Below are positions 7,546 through 16,665 of a stretch of DNA of 64,000 bases, one piece after another; the stretch's first letter is position 1; each line of letters begins with the position of its first letter. The notes below the pieces were generated by a model. It worked only from the letters and a program-made list of their open reading frames with translations, was not told the origin of the DNA and did no database searches. This DNA comes from Pleionea mediterranea (lineage in GTDB: Bacteria > Pseudomonadota > Gammaproteobacteria > Enterobacterales > Kangiellaceae): contig NZ_QGGU01000009.1 in the NCBI RefSeq assembly GCF_003148745.1, forward strand, positions 62,001-126,000, written 5' to 3'. Made by a program: the position numbers and the translations under genes.

Positions 7546-8889
7546 ATGATTAAAATTAAGAAAGGTCTAGCACTCCCAATCAGTGGAGAACCAGAACAAA
7601 CCATCAAGGACACCAAGTCGGTGACTCAGGTGGCTGTTTTAGGTGATGATTACGTCGGTATGAAGCCGACTATGATGGTGGAAGAAGGCGATCAAGTCGC
7701 TTGCGGCCAAGTGCTGTTCACCGATAAAAAAACCGAAGGTGTTCAATATACGGCACCCGCAGCCGGAAAAGTTTCGGCGATTAACCGAGGCGCAAAGCGA
7801 AAGCTATTGTCCGTAGTGATTGATATTGAAGGTGATGACGCTGTTAGCTTCGATCAATATTCTGCAGACAGCCTTAACTCTATTTCTCGCGATCAGGTGG
7901 TATCCAACCTGGTTGCTTCAGGCATGTGGACGGCGCTTAGAACCCGCCCCTACTCGAAAGTGCCCGAATTAGATAGCACGCCCGATGCTATTTTTGTTAC
8001 GGCCATCGACACTCATCCGTTAGCCGCTGATCCGGCCATCGCGATTGGCGAAAATAACGACGCCTTCAACCATGGTCTTAGTGTATTAAGTCATTTAACC
8101 GATGGTAAAGTGTTTGTCTGTACAGCACCTGATGCCAAGTTTGACGTTGTCAGCAGCGACAAAATAGTCACAGAGTCGTTTGATGGGGTTCACCCTGCAG
8201 GTCTTGTGGGTACTCATATCCACTTCTTACACGGGGCATCTAATCAGCATCCTGTGTGGCACATTGGTTATCAAGATGTGATTGCAACAGGCAAGTTGTT
8301 TACCGAAGGCAAGCTGTTTACTGACCGTATCATTGCTATTGGCGGCCCAAGCGCAAAACAGCCCAAACTGGTTAAAACCCAAATGGGCGCGTCATTAAAA
8401 CAAGTGTTGGACGGCGAAGTTGAAAAAGGCGATATCCGTCATTTATCAGGCTCTGTTTTCAGTGGCTTTTCTGCCACAGGCGCACGTGCGTTTCTTGGTC
8501 GTTTCCACAATCAGGTTAGCTTATTACCAGAAGGCCGTGAAAAAGAATTCTTTGGCTGGATTCACGCCGGTAAAGATAAGTTTTCGGTTACCCGATCATT
8601 TATATCTCACTTAATGCCCGGCAAAAAGTTCGACTTCAACACCTCAACCGGTGGCAGTGAACGTGCCATTATGCCAATTGGTAGTTACGAGCGCATCATG
8701 CCGCTGGATATTCTGGCCACTCAATTACTCAGAGCACTGGTCAGCAAAGACACAGATACAGCTCAAGCATTAGGCTGTCTAGAACTCGACGAAGAAGATT
8801 TGGCATTAGCTACTTACGTCTGTCCTGGCAAATTTGAATACGGTCCAATTTTGCGTGAGGCGCTCACCACAATTGAGAAGGAAGGGTAA
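7546..8889 (+). CDS. nqrA: Na+-translocating NADH:quinone oxidoreductase subunit A
   Basis: NqrA is the large cytoplasmic subunit that binds ubiquinone in the Na+-NQR complex. The N-terminus [20 protein letters not shown] and the segment [28 protein letters not shown] are family hallmarks, as is [18 protein letters not shown]. At 447 residues it has the standard length. It is the first of six genes that overlap or nearly touch. The ATG at 7546 lacks a clear Shine-Dalgarno sequence; the alignment-like N-terminus supports it. Confidence 0.97.
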   Translation: MIKIKKGLALPISGEPEQTIKDTKSVTQVAVLGDDYVGMKPTMMVEEGDQVACGQVLFTDKKTEGVQYTAPAAGKVSAINRGAKRKLLSVVIDIEGDDAVSFDQYSADSLNSISRDQVVSNLVASGMWTALRTRPYSKVPELDSTPDAIFVTAIDTHPLAADPAIAIGENNDAFNHGLSVLSHLTDGKVFVCTAPDAKFDVVSSDKIVTESFDGVHPAGLVGTHIHFLHGASNQHPVWHIGYQDVIATGKLFTEGKLFTDRIIAIGGPSAKQPKLVKTQMGASLKQVLDGEVEKGDIRHLSGSVFSGFSATGARAFLGRFHNQVSLLPEGREKEFFGWIHAGKDKFSVTRSFISHLMPGKKFDFNTSTGGSERAIMPIGSYERIMPLDILATQLLRALVSKDTDTAQALGCLELDEEDLALATYVCPGKFEYGPILREALTTIEKEG

Positions 8890-10097
8890 TGAAGAAGTTA
8901 CGACATTTTTTTGACCACCTCGAACCTCATTTTGAGAAAGGCGGCAAATACGAAAAGTGGTACGCGCTTTACGAAGCCGTAACCACCATTTTTTACACAC
9001 CGGGGCATGTTACAAGCACCACTTCCCATGTCAGAGATAACGTCGATCTCAAGCGAATTATGATATTCGTCTGGGCCTGTACCTTCCCAACGATGTTCTG
9101 GGGAATGTACAACGCTGGTGCGCAAGCCACTATGGCTATGCAGTCCATTGGTATGACCGAAATTGAAGGCTGGCGCGGCGCCATCATGAGCATGTTTGGT
9201 ATTGAGTACAATGTTAACTCGATATTCGGCAACATGTTCCTGGGCGCACTCTATTTTGTGCCTATTTACGCCGTTACCTTTATCGTCGGTGGCTTTTGGG
9301 AAGTTCTGTTTGCCAGTGTGCGTAAGCATGAAATTAACGAAGGCTTCTTCGTCACTTCTGTTTTGTTTGCGCTAACCCTGCCACCCGATACTCCTTTGTG
9401 GCAAGTAGCCCTGGGCATCAGCTTTGGTGTGGTGGTTGCGAAAGAAATTTTTGGCGGTACCGGTAAAAACTTCTTAAACCCGGCGCTAGCGGGTCGTGCG
9501 TTTTTATTCTTCGCTTACCCTGCTGAAATGTCCGGCTCAACCATTTGGACCGCTATCGATGCATACTCAGGAGCAACACCTCTGGCACAAGCGGCAGCCG
9601 GTCAACTGGAATACGCACTTGACCAAAACTGGTGGGATGCTTTCTACGGCTTTATCCCCGGTTCCTTTGGTGGCGTTTCAACCTTGATGATAATGATTGG
9701 TGGTCTTGCACTGCTGTACTTCCGAATCGCTTCATGGCGAATCGTCCTTGGGGTCCTGCTCGGCATGATCGCAACCACACTAATGTTTAATGCCATCGGC
9801 AGTGAAAGCAATCATATGTTCGCCATGCCCTGGTACTGGCATCTGGTTACAGGCGGCTTTGCGTTTGGCATGATGTTTATGGCGACCGACCCGGTATCCG
9901 CGTCACTCACTGATACCGGTAAATATTATTACGGTGCGCTGATCGGTATTATGACCGTCCTTATTCGTGTGGTGAATAGCGCCTACCCTGAAGGCATCAT
10001 GTTAGCTATTCTTTTTGCCAACCTGTTTGCTCCTTTTATCGACCACTTTGTGGTTCAGTCAAACATCGTACGGAGGGCTCGTCGTCATGTCAGCTAG
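8889..10097 (+). CDS. nqrB: Na+-translocating NADH:quinone oxidoreductase subunit B
   Basis: NqrB is the main membrane subunit; it carries riboflavin and a covalent FMN and forms part of the sodium path. The FMN attachment motif SGAT is visible at residues 227-230 ([11 protein letters not shown]), with Thr230 as the acceptor. About ten hydrophobic segments are visible, and [20 protein letters not shown] and [17 protein letters not shown] are conserved. It is 402 residues long. Its ATG overlaps the last base of the nqrA stop codon. ApbE, encoded 4 kb downstream, is the enzyme that attaches the flavin. Confidence 0.97.
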   Translation: MKKLRHFFDHLEPHFEKGGKYEKWYALYEAVTTIFYTPGHVTSTTSHVRDNVDLKRIMIFVWACTFPTMFWGMYNAGAQATMAMQSIGMTEIEGWRGAIMSMFGIEYNVNSIFGNMFLGALYFVPIYAVTFIVGGFWEVLFASVRKHEINEGFFVTSVLFALTLPPDTPLWQVALGISFGVVVAKEIFGGTGKNFLNPALAGRAFLFFAYPAEMSGSTIWTAIDAYSGATPLAQAAAGQLEYALDQNWWDAFYGFIPGSFGGVSTLMIMIGGLALLYFRIASWRIVLGVLLGMIATTLMFNAIGSESNHMFAMPWYWHLVTGGFAFGMMFMATDPVSASLTDTGKYYYGALIGIMTVLIRVVNSAYPEGIMLAILFANLFAPFIDHFVVQSNIVRRARRHVS

Positions 10098-10863
10098 TAA
10101 CGACTCTTTCGCAAAAACTATTTTTGTTGCGGTTGCGCTTTGCCTAGTCTGCTCGCTCGTTGTTTCGGGCGCAGCAGTTATGTTGAAAGAAGATCAACAG
10201 GCCAATAAAGCAGCCGATGTACAACGCAGTATTTTAATTGCCGCAGGTATCGTTGGTCCAAACGAGCAAGCAAACTTTAGTCAGTTGTTTGCTGACAAAA
10301 TTGAGGCGCAAGTGATTGAGCTTGGAACCGGTGAAGTCGCGTCTGACAAATCGACAAAAGATTTTGACCAGCGCCAAGCAGCTAAAGATCCTGCAACCAG
10401 CGTTAAGTTATCGAAAAAAGACGACCCGGCCAGCATCAAACGCCGCTCAAATTACGGTAAAGTTTACCTGGTTAAAGAGAATGGGAAGTTATCCAAAGTC
10501 GTTTTACCAATACACGGTTACGGACTCTTCTCAACAATGTACGGTTTTGTAGCGCTTGAAAACGATACTCGTACTGTTGCTGGTATACGATTCTACGAGC
10601 ACGGAGAAACACCGGGCCTTGGAGCAGAAATTACTAACCCACAATGGATAGCCCAATGGGATGGAAAAAAAGTGCTCAGCGAAGATTACAAACCCAATTT
10701 AGAAGTTGTAAAAACAGGTGCCGAACAGCCTAACGAAGTGGATGCACTTTCCGGTGCAACTTACACCAGCACGGGTGTTGAAAACTTGATCAACTATTGG
10801 CTGGGCGATAACGCCTTCGGCCCCTTCCTGAAAAAATTACGCGGAGGCAAACATGGCGTTTGA
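10087..10863 (+). CDS. nqrC: Na+-translocating NADH:quinone oxidoreductase subunit C
   Basis: NqrC has one N-terminal transmembrane helix ([21 protein letters not shown]) and a periplasmic FMN-binding domain. The flavinylation motif is [13 protein letters not shown], with Thr225 as the covalent attachment site, the same number as in the Vibrio enzyme. [12 protein letters not shown] is also a family signature. The start was set at the ATG at 10087 ([11 protein letters not shown]), preceded by gtacggagggctc as ribosome-binding site, giving 258 residues and an 11-bp overlap with nqrB. A longer in-frame reading reaches into nqrB and is rejected. Confidence 0.97.
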   Translation: MSASNDSFAKTIFVAVALCLVCSLVVSGAAVMLKEDQQANKAADVQRSILIAAGIVGPNEQANFSQLFADKIEAQVIELGTGEVASDKSTKDFDQRQAAKDPATSVKLSKKDDPASIKRRSNYGKVYLVKENGKLSKVVLPIHGYGLFSTMYGFVALENDTRTVAGIRFYEHGETPGLGAEITNPQWIAQWDGKKVLSEDYKPNLEVVKTGAEQPNEVDALSGATYTSTGVENLINYWLGDNAFGPFLKKLRGGKHGV

Positions 10864-11485
10864 TAAAGCAGAAGCAAAATCGGTGATTACTACGCCGATT
10901 TTCGATAATAACCCAATTGCTCTGCAAGTACTTGGCATTTGTAGTGCACTTGCGGTAACGGGAAAAATGGACAAAGCCTTTGTCATGAGTTTGGCATTGA
11001 CCACTGTATGCGCCATGTCAAACCTGCTTATAAGCTTGATCCGTAACCATATTCCTTCCAGCATTCGAATCATAGTTCAGATGACCATTATTGCGTCTCT
11101 GGTAATCGTTGTTGATCAACTGTTAAAAGCATACGCCTATGAAATTGCGAAAGAGCTGTCGGTGTTTGTTGGCTTGATCATTACCAACTGTATTGTAATG
11201 GGACGTGCTGAAGCTTACGCCATGAAAAATGGTCCGGGCATGAGTTTTCTTGACGGTTTAGGTAATGGACTGGGTTACTCAGCGTTACTGCTTGTTGTCG
11301 CATTTTTCCGCGAGCTTTTTGGCTCAGGTACATTATTTGGCTACACCATTTTAGACCCGATTCGTGATGGTGGTTGGTATCAAACCAATGGCTTATTGGT
11401 ATTACCCCCTAGTGCCTTCTTTATTATTGGACTACTCATCTGGGCATTGCGTTCCTGGAAGAAAAATCAGGTGGAGGCCGCGTAA
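10853..11485 (+). CDS. nqrD: Na+-translocating NADH:quinone oxidoreductase subunit D
   Basis: NqrD is a 210-residue membrane subunit with six hydrophobic helices. Together with NqrE it holds an iron centre between half-helices. Family features are [18 protein letters not shown], the cysteine in [16 protein letters not shown], and [21 protein letters not shown]. Its ATG overlaps the nqrC 3' end by 11 bp and its stop overlaps the nqrE start by one base. A ggagg sequence about eight bases upstream serves as ribosome-binding site. Confidence 0.97.
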   Translation: MAFDKAEAKSVITTPIFDNNPIALQVLGICSALAVTGKMDKAFVMSLALTTVCAMSNLLISLIRNHIPSSIRIIVQMTIIASLVIVVDQLLKAYAYEIAKELSVFVGLIITNCIVMGRAEAYAMKNGPGMSFLDGLGNGLGYSALLLVVAFFRELFGSGTLFGYTILDPIRDGGWYQTNGLLVLPPSAFFIIGLLIWALRSWKKNQVEAA

Positions 11486-12093
11486 TGGAAGCCTATATCA
11501 GTTTATTTGTTCGCGCTGTTTTTATTGAAAATTTGGCGCTATCTGCCTTTTTAGGAATGTGTACCTTTCTTGCGGTATCAAAGAAAGTACAAACCGCAAT
11601 GGGTCTTGGTGTAGCGGTTATTGTGGTGCAAGCCATCACCGTACCGGTAAATAACTTATTGTTTACCTACGTATTGAAAGACGGCGCACTGGCCTGGGCC
11701 GGTCTTGGCGAAGTGGACTTAAGTTTTCTCGGTCTGATTTGCTACATCGGTGTTATCGCCGCTATCGTACAAATTCTTGAAATGACACTGGATAAGTTTT
11801 TTCCAGCCCTGTTTAACGCGCTCGGAATTTTCCTGCCACTTATCACGGTAAACTGCGCCATTTTAGGTGGCACCCTGTTTATGGTTGAACGTGACTACCA
11901 ATTTGGTGAGTCTGTGGTCTATGGCATAGGCAGTGGTTTTGGTTGGGCATTGGCAATAGTTGCCTTGGCCGGCATTCGAGAAAAAATGAAATACAGCGAT
12001 GTACCTGAAGGGTTACGTGGTCTTGGCATCACGTTCATTTCTGTTGGTTTAATGGCGTTGGGCTTCATGTCCTTCACCGGTGTTCAGCTGTAA
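11485..12093 (+). CDS. nqrE: Na+-translocating NADH:quinone oxidoreductase subunit E
   Basis: NqrE is a 202-residue six-helix membrane subunit, homologous to NqrD in inverted topology. Cysteines in [13 protein letters not shown] and [15 protein letters not shown] mark the intramembrane iron site that NqrM helps to fill. [19 protein letters not shown] is also conserved. It starts on the last base of the nqrD stop codon. nqrF follows after 19 bp. Confidence 0.97.
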   Translation: MEAYISLFVRAVFIENLALSAFLGMCTFLAVSKKVQTAMGLGVAVIVVQAITVPVNNLLFTYVLKDGALAWAGLGEVDLSFLGLICYIGVIAAIVQILEMTLDKFFPALFNALGIFLPLITVNCAILGGTLFMVERDYQFGESVVYGIGSGFGWALAIVALAGIREKMKYSDVPEGLRGLGITFISVGLMALGFMSFTGVQL

Positions 12094-12112
12094 TTAGGAG
12101 AAGGTATTACCC

Positions 12113-13339
12113 ATGCAAGAGATCATATTAGGCGTCTCAGTATTTACCGGGGTTGTCCTTGCGCTGGTACTGATAATTTTATTCGCCAAATCAAAACTGG
12201 TCGCCAGTGGTGAAGTGAATATCAGCATTAACGATGATGCTGATAAGTCCATTCAAACCAATGCCGGTGGCAAATTACTCGGCGCATTAGCAGACAGTGG
12301 CATATTTGTTTCGTCCGCTTGTGGCGGCGGCGGCACCTGTGGCCAGTGTCGATGCAAAATACTCGACGGTGGCGGCTCAATTTTGCCAACCGAAGAAAGC
12401 CACATTACCAAACGTGAAGCTGCCGAAGGCTATCGCTTATCCTGTCAGGTTGCTGTTAAGCAAGATATGAAAGTTGAGCTGCCCGACGAAGTGTTTGGTA
12501 CGAAAAAATGGGAATGTGAAGTTATTTCCAATGATAACGTTGCAACCTTTATTAAAGAATTACGCTTGAAGCTGCCAGAAGGCGAAGTTGTTCCCTTTAA
12601 AGCAGGAGGTTATATCCAAATCGAGTGTCCACCGCATGTTTCCAAATACAGCGAAATGGACGTTGATAAGGAATACCACCCGGACTGGGATCGCTTTAAA
12701 ATCTGGGATCTGGTTTCCGAAGTTAAGGAGCCTGTGATCCGCGCTTACTCCATGGCCAACTACCCTGAAGAAAAAGGTATGATCATGTTGAATGTGCGTA
12801 TCGCTACCCCGCCACCCAATAACTGGAGTCTGGCACCGGGTAAAATGTCCTCTTATATTTTCAACTTGAAGCAGGGCGACAAGGTAACTATTTCTGGACC
12901 ATACGGTGAATTCTTTGCCAAAGACACCAAAAATGAAATGGTGTTTATTGGTGGTGGCGCCGGAATGGCACCAATGCGTTCTCACATTTTCGATCAATTA
13001 CGCCGCATCAATACCGATCGTAAAATCACTTTCTGGTATGGCGCACGTAGCAAGCGAGAAATGTTCTATGTGGAAGATTTCGATATGCTGGCGAACGAAA
13101 ACGATAACTTTGAATGGCATACCGCTCTTTCAGATCCCATGCCTGAAGATAACTGGGAAGGTTACACCGGCTTTATTCACGAAGTACTGTATGAAAACTA
13201 TCTGAAGGATCATAAAGCGCCTGAAGACTGTGAATACTACATGTGTGGACCACCCATGATGAATGCAGCAGTCATTAAGATGCTCGAAGATTTAGGCGTT
13301 GAACGCGATAATATCTTCCTCGATGATTTTGGTGGCTAA
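12113..13339 (+). CDS. nqrF: Na+-translocating NADH:quinone oxidoreductase subunit F
   Basis: NqrF is the electron-entry subunit. It has an N-terminal helix (residues 3-24), a [2Fe-2S] ferredoxin domain with [16 protein letters not shown] and a fourth ligand in YRLSCQV, an FAD domain ([11 protein letters not shown]) and an NADH-binding domain ([31 protein letters not shown]). It is 408 residues and ends in the conserved DDFGG. A strong ribosome-binding site, ttaggagaagg, precedes the ATG. A terminator follows directly, so it closes the nqrA-F transcript. Confidence 0.98.
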   Translation: MQEIILGVSVFTGVVLALVLIILFAKSKLVASGEVNISINDDADKSIQTNAGGKLLGALADSGIFVSSACGGGGTCGQCRCKILDGGGSILPTEESHITKREAAEGYRLSCQVAVKQDMKVELPDEVFGTKKWECEVISNDNVATFIKELRLKLPEGEVVPFKAGGYIQIECPPHVSKYSEMDVDKEYHPDWDRFKIWDLVSEVKEPVIRAYSMANYPEEKGMIMLNVRIATPPPNNWSLAPGKMSSYIFNLKQGDKVTISGPYGEFFAKDTKNEMVFIGGGAGMAPMRSHIFDQLRRINTDRKITFWYGARSKREMFYVEDFDMLANENDNFEWHTALSDPMPEDNWEGYTGFIHEVLYENYLKDHKAPEDCEYYMCGPPMMNAAVIKMLEDLGVERDNIFLDDFGG

Positions 13340-13348
13340 CTCCAAAAA

Positions 13349-13381
13349 TCAAAAAAGGCGGCTCTGAGAGCCGCCTTTTTT
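13349..13381 (+). terminator. Intrinsic terminator after nqrF
   Basis: A perfect stem aaggcggctct/agagccgcctt followed by a T-run lies about 15 bp after the nqrF stop. It separates the structural nqr genes from the downstream GGDEF-apbE-nqrM group. Confidence 0.9.
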
Positions 13382-13427
13382 GTGTTATAACTGGAAGAAC
13401 AAGGTAAACTTTAACGAGAAAGCACTG

Positions 13428-13506
13428 TTTACTCGCAGTATATGAGCATTTTGAGTCGAATTTTAACGCGGTACCATCAAGGGCAACATTTTTGAGATAG
13501 CTTTTA
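13428..13506. repeat. 79-bp dispersed intergenic repeat, copy 1
   Basis: This stretch aligns without gaps to 23001-23079, with about 68 of 79 positions identical by eye. The best-conserved part contains atgagcattttgagtcga. Both copies lie in intergenic spacers in the same orientation. It has no coding potential. Confidence 0.85.
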
Positions 13507-13526
13507 ATTTTTAAGATAGCTTCTAA
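13489..13526. repeat. 19-bp tandem duplication after nqrF
   Basis: The unit tttttgagatagcttttaa (13489-13507) is followed directly by tttttaagatagcttctaa (13508-13526), 17 of 19 bases identical. It overlaps the right end of the dispersed repeat; the copy at 23001-23079 lacks this duplication. Confidence 0.85.
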
Positions 13527-13605
13527 CAGGAACCCTGTGTTTTTTAAGGCTCGTTACTTTTCAATCCCAAACGTTAATTAAGATCCATCATTAGTTGAGA
13601 ATCTT

Positions 13606-14190
13606 GTGCTAGAAACAATCACCATCACCCTCAGTCTGATATTCTTTATCTCAACACTGGCTCTGCTTCTGCAAAATCAGCGACACAAGGCAACCATCCG
13701 ACAGTTAACCACCCTTGACGATATTACCGGCTTAAAGAACACTCACACCTGTTTTACTCAACTTGAAACACTGTTTTTAACCGCCAAGCGCTACCATCAA
13801 CCATTAACCGTGGCATTAGTTCAATTTACCGGATTAAATGACGCCGAAACAAAACTAGGGCGAGAACCGGTTAGCCGATATTTAAAACAAGTAGCTTCCG
13901 AGCTCGATCAGCAATTAAGAACCACCGATCTGCTCGGCAGGATCCATTTTGATGTGTTTCTTGTCGCGCTAACTTACACCAATACCCATGATTCCCGGGC
14001 TGTGTTTGAACGCATTCATCAAGCACTGAAACAGTACCAACTAGAGGATGCAACCGTTAAAATTGCGCTTGGCGTCACTCACCTGCATCTGGATACCGAA
14101 AACTTCACGCAATTTATGCAGCAAGCGAAAAGCGCTCTGGACGAAGCCAACCGGCAAGAAGGTACCGGCATACATTACATTGGTCACTAA
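13606..14190 (+). CDS. Degenerate GGDEF-domain protein upstream of apbE
   Basis: A 194-residue protein with one N-terminal helix (ITITLSLIFFISTLALLL) followed by a GGDEF-like fold starting at LTTLDDITGLKN. The catalytic signature is lost: where RxGGDEF belongs the sequence reads LGRIHFDVFLVAL. It should not make c-di-GMP, but could bind a nucleotide or a partner. The start is GTG at 13606. apbE begins 12 bp after its stop, so it is probably cotranscribed with the Nqr maturation genes. Confidence 0.75.
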   Translation: MLETITITLSLIFFISTLALLLQNQRHKATIRQLTTLDDITGLKNTHTCFTQLETLFLTAKRYHQPLTVALVQFTGLNDAETKLGREPVSRYLKQVASELDQQLRTTDLLGRIHFDVFLVALTYTNTHDSRAVFERIHQALKQYQLEDATVKIALGVTHLHLDTENFTQFMQQAKSALDEANRQEGTGIHYIGH

Positions 14191-14202
14191 ACGAGGGTTA
14201 CC

Positions 14203-15222
14203 ATGCGCACCAGCTACATTATTTATCTATTACTATTCAGTGTATTTCTTACCGCCTGCCAACAGCAGGAATACGTAAAAATTAATGGCCAGACAATGGG
14301 CACCTATTACACCTTGCAATTTAAACCGGAGAGCCAGTCCGTTGACGGATTGTCAGCTCAAGTGGAACAGCGACTGGAGCAATTGAATCAAAACCTCTCT
14401 ACTTATATAGATGACTCTGATTTAACGACTCTTAATCGCTCCGTAGGCCGTCGCTGTTTTAAGGTAAGTCAGGATACTTTGGCAGTTGTTTCAGAAGCCC
14501 TACGCATTCATCAATTAAGTGACGGTGCGTTTGATCCCGGTCTTGGACCTTTAATAGAACTCTGGGGCTTTGATAAAAAACAAATCAACAATCAAGTTCC
14601 GGCAGATGAACTGATTAAAGAGCGTCAGGCGATGATAAACTTTACCGACACACAGGTAAGACAAGAGCAGGGCTGCATTGTCAAAGGCAACGATTTGCTG
14701 CAGATAAACTTGTCAGCCATAGCCAAAGGCTACGCTGTGGACGAACTGATTGCTATTCTGGAACAGCAATACGGCATTCAAAACTATCTGGTAGAAATTG
14801 GCGGTGAACTTAGAGTAAATGGCAACAACGCTCATAATAAGCCCTGGACAGTTGCCATAGAATCTCCCGACCCTGGCAGCCGTTCAGTGCAAAAAGTCAT
14901 TACACCAATTGATATGGCCGTGGCAACATCCGGGGATTATCGCAATTTTTTTGAAAAAGACGGTAAACGTTATTCCCATACCATAAATCCCATTAGCGGC
15001 TACCCTATCGAGCATAAACTGGCGTCTATCACGGTACTTCATCCGTCTACCATGACCGCAGATGCCATGGCGACTACACTAATGGTATTAGGCGAAAAAG
15101 CCGGAAAAGACTTTGCCCAGCAGCATAACTTACCGGTTTTTATGATAATCAAATCTGACGATGGCTTTAAAGAGTATTATAATGATGCCTTTAAGCCTTA
15201 CTTAAAATCAGCAACCCAGTAA
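14203..15222 (+). CDS. apbE: FAD:protein FMN transferase (lipoprotein)
   Basis: ApbE transfers FMN from FAD to threonine in the SGAT motifs of NqrB and NqrC, in the periplasm. The N-terminus is a lipoprotein signal with lipobox LTAC (Cys20 by count). Family features are QTMGTYYTLQFK, LSDGAFDPGLGPLIELWGF, LSAIAKGYAVDEL, YLVEIGGELRVNG and HTINPISGYPI. It is 339 residues, the usual size. It follows the degenerate GGDEF gene by 12 bp and precedes nqrM by 11 bp, so all cofactor insertion functions for Nqr are encoded together. Confidence 0.97.
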   Translation: MRTSYIIYLLLFSVFLTACQQQEYVKINGQTMGTYYTLQFKPESQSVDGLSAQVEQRLEQLNQNLSTYIDDSDLTTLNRSVGRRCFKVSQDTLAVVSEALRIHQLSDGAFDPGLGPLIELWGFDKKQINNQVPADELIKERQAMINFTDTQVRQEQGCIVKGNDLLQINLSAIAKGYAVDELIAILEQQYGIQNYLVEIGGELRVNGNNAHNKPWTVAIESPDPGSRSVQKVITPIDMAVATSGDYRNFFEKDGKRYSHTINPISGYPIEHKLASITVLHPSTMTADAMATTLMVLGEKAGKDFAQQHNLPVFMIIKSDDGFKEYYNDAFKPYLKSATQ

Positions 15223-15233
15223 CAGGAAATTTA

Positions 15234-15464
15234 ATGACCACTGTTTTTCTTATTACCTTTTTTACCATGTTAATTGTGGTGGCCATCATGGCCATTGGCT
15301 ATATCATTCAGCGAAAAACAATTACCGGCAGCTGCGGCGGCATGTCCACATTAGGTATAAAAAAAGTATGCGATTGCGATGAACCTTGTGAGAAGCGTAA
15401 GGAAAAAATGCGACGAGAAGCCGCGCACAACCAACCGGAAATTAATATTTCTCAGCAGCATTAA
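15234..15464 (+). CDS. nqrM: Na+-NQR maturation protein NqrM
   Basis: NqrM (formerly DUF539) is a small membrane protein needed to deliver iron to the NqrD/E centre. One hydrophobic helix (residues 4-25) is followed by the conserved cysteines in TGSCGGMSTLGI and KKVCDCDEPCEKRK (Cys34, 46, 48, 52). It is 76 residues. It has a caggaaa ribosome-binding site and is the last gene before a strong terminator. Confidence 0.95.
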   Translation: MTTVFLITFFTMLIVVAIMAIGYIIQRKTITGSCGGMSTLGIKKVCDCDEPCEKRKEKMRREAAHNQPEINISQQH

Positions 15465-15490
15465 ATTATTGAGTCTTTGTTAAACACCAT

Positions 15491-15520
15491 TAAAAAGCCC
15501 CGCAATTGCGGGGCTTTTTA
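15491..15520. terminator. Bidirectional terminator between nqrM and the CBS gene
   Basis: A near-perfect palindrome, aaaagccccgc/gcggggctttt with an aatt loop, has T-runs on both strands. It sits 27 bp after nqrM (+) and about 70 bp after the CBS-domain gene (-), so it can serve both convergent transcripts. Confidence 0.9.
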
Positions 15521-15532
15521 ATGGTTTACATT

Positions 15533-15568
15533 ACCTGTGTAATAAAGGTCACCTGTGCAATTAAGGTC
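15533..15568. repeat. 18-bp tandem duplication downstream of nqrM
   Basis: acctgtgtaataaaggtc (15533-15550) is followed directly by acctgtgcaattaaggtc (15551-15568), 16 of 18 bases identical. It lies between the bidirectional terminator and the end of the CBS gene. Confidence 0.85.
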
Positions 15569-15589
15569 ATACGACCGATAAATAATCTG

Positions 15590-15997
15590 CTAATTCCAGT
15601 TTACGCCGATCTTTTCCATTGCCTGCAGAACATTAGCACGGGAAATCATGCCCACCAGCACATTTTTTTCAATCACTGGAAAGACGCGACAGGCACATTT
15701 TAAAAACTTCTCTGCGACATCGGCAATACTGTCATCGGGATGAACCGACATTACGGTATTGCTCATTCTGTCCATCACGCGATCACCCAGATCGCCGTTA
15801 TAAATAGCACTCAAAACCACATGCAGACAGTCTTTTTCTGACAAAAACCCAATCACCTCTCGATGTTCATCAACGACAGGGGCGCCCGTTAAATTGTATT
15901 CAAGCAAGGTTTCGGCTGCTTCTAGAATATCAAGTTCCGGTTTTAACGTTATGGATGCCGATGTCATGTAATCACGAGTGGTAACGGATTTAAGCAT
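15590..15997 (-). CDS. CBS-domain pair protein
   Basis: A 135-residue cytoplasmic protein made of two CBS domains (about residues 8-65 and 75-132), with the motifs GAPVVDEHREVIGFLSEKD and RVFPVIEKNVLVGMISRANVL. Such stand-alone pairs usually bind adenine nucleotides and act as regulators; the partner is unknown. The start was placed at the ATG at 15997 (MLKSVTTRDYM) because the minus strand reads AGGAGTTTTTATG there. An upstream in-frame start 24 codons earlier lacks this site. It is a single-gene unit. Confidence 0.85.
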   Translation of the reverse strand: MLKSVTTRDYMTSASITLKPELDILEAAETLLEYNLTGAPVVDEHREVIGFLSEKDCLHVVLSAIYNGDLGDRVMDRMSNTVMSVHPDDSIADVAEKFLKCACRVFPVIEKNVLVGMISRANVLQAMEKIGVNWN

Positions 15998-16069
15998 AAA
16001 AACTCCTATGAGCAGCACTGATTCAATGTCAGGTTTCGATTTGTTATGCAGCGAGTGATTTTCTTTCAA

Positions 16070-16665
16070 TAGCTAACTTAGTAACTAGCTTTCAATTAGC
16101 ATGTTTATGATGCCGGTTAAATGACAAATTTTACGGCTTGGACTAACCGGCCAAATCAGACTCACTTAATAATAAGTAAATCACAAAGATGCCGTTTTCA
16201 CTAGGTAATTAGCGTATTTTTTTATGCTGCAAAGCGCCATAACGCAATATGCAATACAGAGAAAAGCAAAGTGCTTGAAACAGACTAGAGCGTGTTTATC
16301 TTTCGTTCTTTGAGATGTTGAGAGCTAAAACTAAGCCAGTCGCGGCGTGAATTTTGAGGTTTAGTTATTCTAAATAAGAAATTCTCAACAAAGAATGGCT
16401 TAGTTTTAGCCTCAACCCATCGGGCAGGGGTTATTTTTATGGCACAACCGCGTTATCGGTCATTCAAATACGACTACAGGACGTAGGAGGGAGAACGACT
16501 CAGGAGACAAAGTCGAGAATAACTATTCATCACTCCCTCTGTCTTGTTGTGCCATAAAATAAACGCCTGCATCTCAAAGAACGAAAGATAAACACGCTCT
16601 AGATGAGGATGCGGTCAGTGCAATGAACCACCAACCGCTTTAGAACCAAAGAGTGACAAGACAAA
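16070..16665. other. Spacer between the CBS gene and glmM, occupied by a MITE-like element
   Basis: About 600 bp without a protein gene. Positions 16285-16602 form the inverted-repeat element described separately. The flanks (16070-16284 and 16603-16665) are AT-rich and show no recognisable feature. Confidence 0.7.
16285..16602. mobile_element. MITE-like element with 33-bp perfect terminal inverted repeats
   Basis: The ends 16285-16317 and 16570-16602 are perfect 33-bp inverted repeats, beginning and ending in ctag. Inside are two further long inverted repeats. Hairpin A has arms gctaaaactaagcca (16324-16338) and its complement (16396-16410), extended by gttgag/ctcaac with one bulged base. 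Hairpin B has 24-base arms (16424-16447 and 16547-16570), 21 of 24 paired. There is no open frame, so it would need a transposase in trans. The last 36 bp recur exactly at 49041-49076, which shows that it is a dispersed repeat. The family is not identified. Confidence 0.8.

Noticed and set aside
8898-9329. A 143-codon open frame on the minus strand inside nqrB.
   Set aside because: Antisense to conserved nqrB; the predicted protein shows no domain or motif.
10015-10086. A 24-codon longer N-terminus for NqrC.
   Set aside because: It overlaps nqrB by 83 bp and the ATG at 10087 has a good ribosome-binding site and the expected MSASNDS-type N-terminus.
16285-16602. Calling ctag at both element ends a target-site duplication.
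   Set aside because: The solo end at 49041-49076 also finishes in ctag, so it may belong to the terminal repeat; without an empty site this cannot be settled.
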